A DNA stretch of 10,090 nucleotides from Tissierellia bacterium (GTDB lineage Bacteria > Bacillota > Clostridia > Tissierellales > Dethiosulfatibacteraceae), in NCBI GenBank assembly GCA_007116605.1, contig SKID01000148.1, positions 1-10,090 on the forward strand, in the 5' to 3' direction. Positions within the stretch are counted from its first letter, which is position 1; every line of letters begins with the position of its first letter. A model generated the notes under the pieces. That model saw only the letters and a program-made list of their open reading frames with translations, did not search any database and was not told where the DNA came from. Made by a program: the position numbers and the translations under genes. Positions 5,340 through 10,090 of this stretch are shown one piece after another.

Positions 5340-7097
5340 TTATTTTCCGGTTTTAATACTCATGTTGACCAAAGTTTTTTCTAATTCACGTACAAGGTTA
5401 TTGATTCTCTTATATTGTTTCACTGTTAGTTTTTTCTCCTCTAAAGAGGTTTCTGTCATGATCAATACTTGTTCTGACAAAGCGCGCAGTTGTTGCATCT
5501 CACCTTGCAATCGTTCTAATTTCTCTATGGTCACATGATCTTCATCATCTCTTTCCACCGTATCCATAAATGCTTCTAATGGTTTGGAGATTTCTTTCTT
5601 GATACGTTTTGCATTGATTAAGACTTCTTCAAGAATGCTTTCGTCGCCAAGTGGATGTTCTCCTGCTTCTAGCATCTTTACTTCGTCATTTTCAATTAAG
5701 TATTCACTCTTAAAATTTGGTAATATCACATCTGTTTCAAACTTTTCATTGATTTTGTTTGCTAGTTCAACTCGAGCCTCATCTTCTCCATGAACCAGAA
5801 AGACTTTTTTGGGTCCATCTTTAAACCCTTCCATCCATTCTAATAAACCATCTTGATCTGCGTGTCCTGAAAAACCTTCTATATTCATAATATTAGCATT
5901 CACAGCCACATCGTCTCCAAATAGTTTGACCCGCTTTACACCATCCACAAGCATTCTTCCTAAAGTCCCTTGTGCTTGATATCCTACAAAAATCACTCTT
6001 GTATTTTTCTTCCATAAATTATGCTTCAAATGATGTCTCACTCTTCCTGCATTGCACATACCACTGGCGGAAATAATAACTTTGGGCTCATTAGAAACAT
6101 TGAGTGCTTTTGATTCATCCACTGTCTGTGTAAAATATAGTTTTTTGAATTCTAGGGGATTATCACCTGATAAAATTTTTTCTCTAGCATTTTTATCAAA
6201 AACATGAGCATTTTTCTTAAAAATTTCTGTCGCTTTGGATGCTAATGGACTATCAATGTATACAGGTATTTTCTCGAATTCCTTCTTATAATCTGAATCG
6301 CCATCATAATGTTCGTTCAATTCATAAATAATTTCTTGTGTTCTCCCAACAGCAAATGAAGGTATAATCACAGTACCACCATTATGAAAAGTATCAATAA
6401 TCGCTTTCGCTAATTTTTCAACGCGTTCATCTGCAGAATCATGCAGTCGATTTCCATAAGTAGACTCTAAAATTAAATAGTCGGCTTTTTCAACAATTTT
6501 TGGGTCTCTAATAATGGGTTTGTTTTTCATGCCAATATCACCTGAAAAAACCAACTTTGTCGTTTTCCCATTCTCTTTAAACCATAGTTCTACGATAGAT
6601 GATCCCAATATATGACCAGCATCTACAAATCGTATTGTCAAATTATCATCAATTTCTTCATAAGACTCGTATAAAACAGGTTGAAACTGGTTAAGACTTA
6701 TTTGAGCATCTTCTTTAGTGTACAAAGGTAATACTGGGTCTAAACCCTTTCTTAAAGCTTTATTCGTCTTCCACTCTGCTTCTGTTTCGTGAATATGTGC
6801 ACTATCCATTAACATTATGGTGCAAAGATCATAGGTAGGATTAGACGCATATATTTTGCCTTTGAATCCTTTTTTAACTAATAATGGAATTCTACCACTG
6901 TGATCAATATGTGCGTGACTAAGGATAAGGTGGTCAATTTCTTCAGGGTTAAATGGAAATGGTTGATCGTTTAATGCTTCAGTTTCCCGTCTACCCTGAA
7001 ATAAGCCACAATCTAATAACACTTTTTTACCATTATACTCAATATAATGGCATGATCCTGTCAATACACCAACGCCTCCTGCAAACTTTAGCTTCAT
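5340..7097 (-). CDS. Beta-CASP metallo-beta-lactamase-fold nuclease with C-terminal extension
   Basis: This is a zinc-dependent hydrolase of the metallo-beta-lactamase fold with an inserted beta-CASP domain, the group that includes CPSF-73-like RNA nucleases and RNase J. Metal motifs are complete: Asp29, HAHIDH (His61, His63, Asp65, His66), His162 in DAGHILGSS, Asp187 in FSGDIG and the late His436 in LVHGEDE. Beta-CASP motifs are also present: Glu211 in LESTYGN, the His355-His356 pair after GMCNAGRVR and His412 in GFSGHAD. The catalytic core ends near residue 468. About 115 further residues form a charged, helical tail, probably partly coiled coil. RNA cleavage is inferred from family; the target is unknown, and it is not RNase J by domain order. 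AAGGCGG (7105-7111) lies 7 nt before the ATG. The gap to the upstream ppiC-like gene is only 14 nt, so the two are probably cotranscribed. Confidence 0.9.
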   Translation of the reverse strand: MKLKFAGGVGVLTGSCHYIEYNGKKVLLDCGLFQGRRETEALNDQPFPFNPEEIDHLILSHAHIDHSGRIPLLVKKGFKGKIYASNPTYDLCTIMLMDSAHIHETEAEWKTNKALRKGLDPVLPLYTKEDAQISLNQFQPVLYESYEEIDDNLTIRFVDAGHILGSSIVELWFKENGKTTKLVFSGDIGMKNKPIIRDPKIVEKADYLILESTYGNRLHDSADERVEKLAKAIIDTFHNGGTVIIPSFAVGRTQEIIYELNEHYDGDSDYKKEFEKIPVYIDSPLASKATEIFKKNAHVFDKNAREKILSGDNPLEFKKLYFTQTVDESKALNVSNEPKVIISASGMCNAGRVRHHLKHNLWKKNTRVIFVGYQAQGTLGRMLVDGVKRVKLFGDDVAVNANIMNIEGFSGHADQDGLLEWMEGFKDGPKKVFLVHGEDEARVELANKINEKFETDVILPNFKSEYLIENDEVKMLEAGEHPLGDESILEEVLINAKRIKKEISKPLEAFMDTVERDDEDHVTIEKLERLQGEMQQLRALSEQVLIMTETSLEEKKLTVKQYKRINNLVRELEKTLVNMSIKTGK

Positions 7098-7111
7098 ATG
7101 ATAACCGCCTT

Positions 7112-8041
7112 TTATAGATTTCTTTGAATCGTTGCTTCGCTCTCCAATTTCTCTATATGTGCCCGATATTTTGAAGAGTAAAAATCCCTTCGAACACGAT
7201 CTTCGTTAAGTTCGAAAGTATCTTTTACATCATAAACATAAATAATATGAAAACCAAAATCAGAAGTGATAATTTCACTGATTTCACCTGCTTGTAAACT
7301 AAATGCAGCTTCCTCAAACTCACCTACCATGTCACCTTTTCCAAAATAACCTAAATCTCCACCCATGATCGCACTGTTAAAATCTTCTGAATACTCCATC
7401 GCTAACTCTGCAAATTCATAGCCTTCTTGAATTAAGTCTAACACTTCTTGTGCTTCTTCAATAGAGTAAACTAAAATATGACTCGCTCCAACTTGAATAA
7501 ACTGGTTCTTTTTTTCATCAAAATGTGTCTGCAATTCGTCCACAGATGTATTTAAACTTTCTGTGAAAAAAGCATAGAATCGATTCTCAATTTCTTGCGT
7601 CTTGATGTAATTAACAAATGTCTCCTCTGTCATATCATACATTGCTAAAAACTCTTGATATTCAGTGTCTTCAAAGTCGCTTTTAAACTCAGCCATGATT
7701 TCATCTAACTCTTCTTGGGTTAAAGTGATCTCGTTTTTTGCAGCTTCTTGAAAAATTAATAAGTTCACAATCATTTTGTCTAATACATCTTGCTTAAACA
7801 TGTCTAAGTAAGGGACGCCCGGTTCTATTTCAGTGCTCCAATCCATAGGACCAAATTGTTGTGCCCAACGCATTTCAAATATCTTTTTTTCTAACGATAA
7901 TGTTTGCTCAAAGTCTTCCCATGCAATGGCTTCACCATTGACTATGGCAGCTTCAGTGGGTGCTTTTTCTTTTACACATGCCACTGCACTTAAGGCTAGC
8001 AACATGATTAAAAATACTGTGATAATTTTTCTTAGTTTCAA
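7112..8041 (-). CDS. Parvulin-type peptidyl-prolyl isomerase lipoprotein (PrsA-like)
   Basis: The 309-residue protein begins with a lipoprotein signal peptide: a KLRK basic end, a hydrophobic stretch and LSAVAC, with Cys22 the predicted lipidated residue. The mature protein should be anchored to the outer face of the membrane. Residues of about 30-180 resemble the SurA/PrsA N-terminal chaperone region. The parvulin domain spans about 184-271, from ASHILVY (His188) through GGDLGYFGKGDMV to DFGFHIIYV (His265). It probably helps exported proteins fold. The start is TTG (8041-8039), since GGAGG at 8048-8052 lies 6 nt upstream and the signal peptide begins exactly there. The nearby ATG at about 8053 is in another frame. 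It lies 38 nt after mfd, an arrangement common in Clostridia. It could equally be named prsA; I leave the symbol open. Confidence 0.9.
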   Translation of the reverse strand: MKLRKIITVFLIMLLALSAVACVKEKAPTEAAIVNGEAIAWEDFEQTLSLEKKIFEMRWAQQFGPMDWSTEIEPGVPYLDMFKQDVLDKMIVNLLIFQEAAKNEITLTQEELDEIMAEFKSDFEDTEYQEFLAMYDMTEETFVNYIKTQEIENRFYAFFTESLNTSVDELQTHFDEKKNQFIQVGASHILVYSIEEAQEVLDLIQEGYEFAELAMEYSEDFNSAIMGGDLGYFGKGDMVGEFEEAAFSLQAGEISEIITSDFGFHIIYVYDVKDTFELNEDRVRRDFYSSKYRAHIEKLESEATIQRNL

Positions 8042-8047
8042 AATAAT

Positions 8048-8052
8048 CCTCC
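8048..8052 (-). promoter_or_regulatory. Ribosome binding site of the ppiC-like gene
   Basis: GGAGG on the minus strand is 6 nt before TTG 8041-8039. It decides the TTG start, because no in-frame ATG lies near the signal peptide. Confidence 0.8.
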
Positions 8053-8079
8053 ATTTTTTATGTTATTTTTTGTCAGTGT

Positions 8080-10090
8080 TTATCCTATTGTTTCAACAAA
8101 TGACTTTAGTTGACTCAAAATATCTTTTTGCTCTGTGTGTATCATTGTATATTTCATCATCGGTTTTTTTGTGTGATCGAACTTAACCTGGTCTTTATAA
8201 TGACTCATTATTTTTTCAATCATTTTACCTTGTATTCGATCTGTATCCTCAAACTCAAAATTGACATATTTACCTTGTTGACGAATAGCAATCACACCTA
8301 ATTGACTTGATTTATGCTTGATTTGAGATACTTGTATCAAATTGTAAACTTGACTTGGCATATCTCCAAAACGGTCAATGACTTCCTCGGTTACGTCATC
8401 AGCATCTTCATCACTTTCAATGGCAGAAATTTTCTTGTATACTTCTATTTTTTGTTCTTCATCTGGAATATAACGATTGGGTATAAATCCTTCTACACCT
8501 AATTCAATGACTGTCTCGGTTGTCAGAGGTTTTTCAATTGATCTGTGTTTTTGTTGCATTGTTCTTTCCATCATTTTCACAAACAAGTCATAACCTATGG
8601 CGGCTAAGTGACCCGATTGTTGAGAGCCTACTAAATTTCCTGCTCCTCTAATTTCTAGATCTCTCATAGCAATTTTGAATCCAGATCCAAACTCGGTAAA
8701 TTCTCGAATGGCTTTTAATCTTTTCTCAGCAATTTCAGATAGAGATTTGTTTTTTTCATACATAAGATATGCAAATGATGTTTTATTCGTTCTACCTACT
8801 CTTCCTCTTAACTGGTATAGCTGTGCTAAGCCTAATTTATCAGCATTTTCAATAATAATTGTATTAACATTGCCTATATCCATGCCTGTTTCAATAATAG
8901 TTGTACAAACGAGCACATCATACTCATGACTGATAAAATCAATCATGATATTTTCAAGTTGTCTCTCTCCCATTTGTCCATGGGCTACTGCTACTCTTAA
9001 TTCTGGTACTAATTGCTTGATTTTTGCTGCTTTTTCTTCAATATCTTTCACACGATTATAGACATAATAGACTTGACCAGCCCTAGAGCACTCTTTTATC
9101 ATAGCATCTTTTATCAGATACTCGTTCTTTTCCATAATAAATGTTTGAATAGGATACCTTTCTCCAGGAGGTTCCTCTATGACACTCATGTCTCTTATTC
9201 CTACCATGGCCATGTTAAGGGTTCGAGGAATCGGCGTTGCAGATAGGGTTAAGACGTCAATGCTTGACTTAAACTGTTTGATTTTTTCTTTATGTTTAAC
9301 ACCGAAACGCTGCTCTTCATCAATAACCAATAGTCCTAAATCTTTATACTTAACCTCTTGTCCTAAAAGCTTATGGGTTCCCACAACCACATCAATCAAA
9401 CCCATTCTTAAATCACTAATGATTTTTCTTTGTTGACCTGCCGTTCGAAACCGACTTAACATTTCTACTTTTATAGGATAATCCTTAAATCTATGTATGA
9501 TATTGCTATAATGTTGTTGAGCTAATATTGTTGTCGGCACCAGTATAACCGCTTGTTTTCCGCTATTGACAGCCTTAAAAACTGCTCTTAAAGCAACTTC
9601 TGTTTTACCAAAACCTACATCACCACAAAGCAAACGATCCATTGGTATTTCTTTCATCATATCTTGTTTGATTTCTTCAATGCATCTTAGTTGATCATCT
9701 GTTTCTTGAAACTCAAAGGCTAATTCAAACTCTTTTTGCCATTCGTTGTCTTCTGGATACGCAAACCCTTTAATGCTTTGTCTCTCTGAATAGAGTGCAA
9801 TGAGTTCATCAGCCATATCATCTATAGCTTTTTGAGCTTTTGCTTTTGCTTTTTGCCAATCTGTGCCACTCATTTTATTAAGTTTAGGTCGAATATTTTC
9901 TGAACCAATATACTTTTGTATCAAATCCATTTGGTCTACGGGCACATAAAGTTTGTCACCTGCACGATAATGTATGGCTAAATAGTCTTTTTGAATGTCC
10001 TTCACATTGATGGTTTCAATTCCTTTATAAATACCAATACCATGATGTTCATGAACGACATAATCTCCAGGTTTTAAATCTGTAAAGCTA
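8080..10090 (-). CDS. mfd: Transcription-repair coupling factor, C-terminal part (5' end beyond window)
   Basis: Mfd is an ATP-driven translocase that dislodges RNA polymerase stalled at DNA damage and recruits the UvrABC excision machinery. The frame is open to the right edge and encodes about 670 residues, roughly the C-terminal 57% of a normal 1,150-1,180-residue Mfd. In order one sees the RNA-polymerase-interacting CarD-like domain starting LKPGDYVVHEHHGIGIYKGI (about 10077-10018), Walker A GDVGFGKT (9624-9601), the DEEQ box (9321-9310), the SATPIPRTLN motif (about 9250-9220), motif VI QLRGRVGR (8814-8791) and the TRCF C-terminal domain ending at TAA 8082-8080. All helicase motifs look intact. 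A GTG at 10005 is only an internal valine codon: the CarD-like sequence continues in frame upstream of it. The UvrB-homologous N-terminal half lies outside the window. Confidence 0.97.
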   Translation of the reverse strand, partial: SFTDLKPGDYVVHEHHGIGIYKGIETINVKDIQKDYLAIHYRAGDKLYVPVDQMDLIQKYIGSENIRPKLNKMSGTDWQKAKAKAQKAIDDMADELIALYSERQSIKGFAYPEDNEWQKEFELAFEFQETDDQLRCIEEIKQDMMKEIPMDRLLCGDVGFGKTEVALRAVFKAVNSGKQAVILVPTTILAQQHYSNIIHRFKDYPIKVEMLSRFRTAGQQRKIISDLRMGLIDVVVGTHKLLGQEVKYKDLGLLVIDEEQRFGVKHKEKIKQFKSSIDVLTLSATPIPRTLNMAMVGIRDMSVIEEPPGERYPIQTFIMEKNEYLIKDAMIKECSRAGQVYYVYNRVKDIEEKAAKIKQLVPELRVAVAHGQMGERQLENIMIDFISHEYDVLVCTTIIETGMDIGNVNTIIIENADKLGLAQLYQLRGRVGRTNKTSFAYLMYEKNKSLSEIAEKRLKAIREFTEFGSGFKIAMRDLEIRGAGNLVGSQQSGHLAAIGYDLFVKMMERTMQQKHRSIEKPLTTETVIELGVEGFIPNRYIPDEEQKIEVYKKISAIESDEDADDVTEEVIDRFGDMPSQVYNLIQVSQIKHKSSQLGVIAIRQQGKYVNFEFEDTDRIQGKMIEKIMSHYKDQVKFDHTKKPMMKYTMIHTEQKDILSQLKSFVETIG

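Noticed and set aside
8042..8079. Possible terminator or promoter between mfd and the ppiC-like gene
   Set aside because: No inverted repeat and no convincing -35/-10 pair is visible in 38 nt. Only the ribosome binding site is supported.
7833..8186. 117-codon plus-strand frame across the ppiC-like and mfd genes
   Set aside because: It is antisense to the lipoprotein signal peptide and the mfd 3' end, with composition expected of a shadow frame. The hydrophobic stretches come from AT-rich antisense.
1..10090. CRISPR array, tRNA/rRNA, riboswitch, insertion sequence or phage genes
   Set aside because: I saw no spaced direct repeats, cloverleaf-like sequence, leader-type structure, transposase or integrase motif on either strand. 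The long spans are filled by recognisable housekeeping genes.

Overview
The window reads as chromosomal DNA of a low-GC Firmicute, most likely a member of Clostridia. The reasons are a FabK-type enoyl-ACP reductase inside a compact fab cluster, strong AGGAGG-type ribosome binding sites, two TTG start codons, a PrsA-like lipoprotein directly behind mfd, and AT-rich codon use. Nothing in the sequence fixes genus or species.

Left edge (1 to about 440). A minus-strand fragment of a family 4 glycosyltransferase runs from the window edge to about 270. There it meets, head to head, the 3' part of a plus-strand acyl carrier protein gene. Both genes lack their 5' ends at the same point, and the glycosyltransferase part is clearly more AT-rich (about 25% GC by hand count over 1-240). 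This is either a rearrangement breakpoint or an assembly chimera, and it is the most anomalous spot in the window.

Plus-strand fatty acid synthesis operon (up to 4736). The order is acpP (truncated), fabK, fabD, fabG, fabF, fabZ. Gaps are from 8 bp of overlap up to 8 bp apart, so translation is probably coupled. Together these supply the carrier, the malonyl loading enzyme and all four steps of the type II elongation cycle. The operon ends at a perfect 10-bp hairpin that also serves the convergent minus-strand gene.

Minus-strand block (4760 to the right edge). In transcription order it holds mfd (transcription-repair coupling factor, 5' end beyond the window), a TTG-started parvulin-type foldase lipoprotein, a beta-CASP metallo-beta-lactamase-fold nuclease with a charged C-terminal tail, and a small HD-domain protein. 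The first three are tightly spaced and look like one transcript. The HD gene has its own recognisable sigma-A type promoter.

I see no RNA gene, CRISPR array, insertion sequence, transposase or phage gene. Apart from the left-edge junction this is an ordinary core-genome region, and I do not find evidence for a previously undescribed system.
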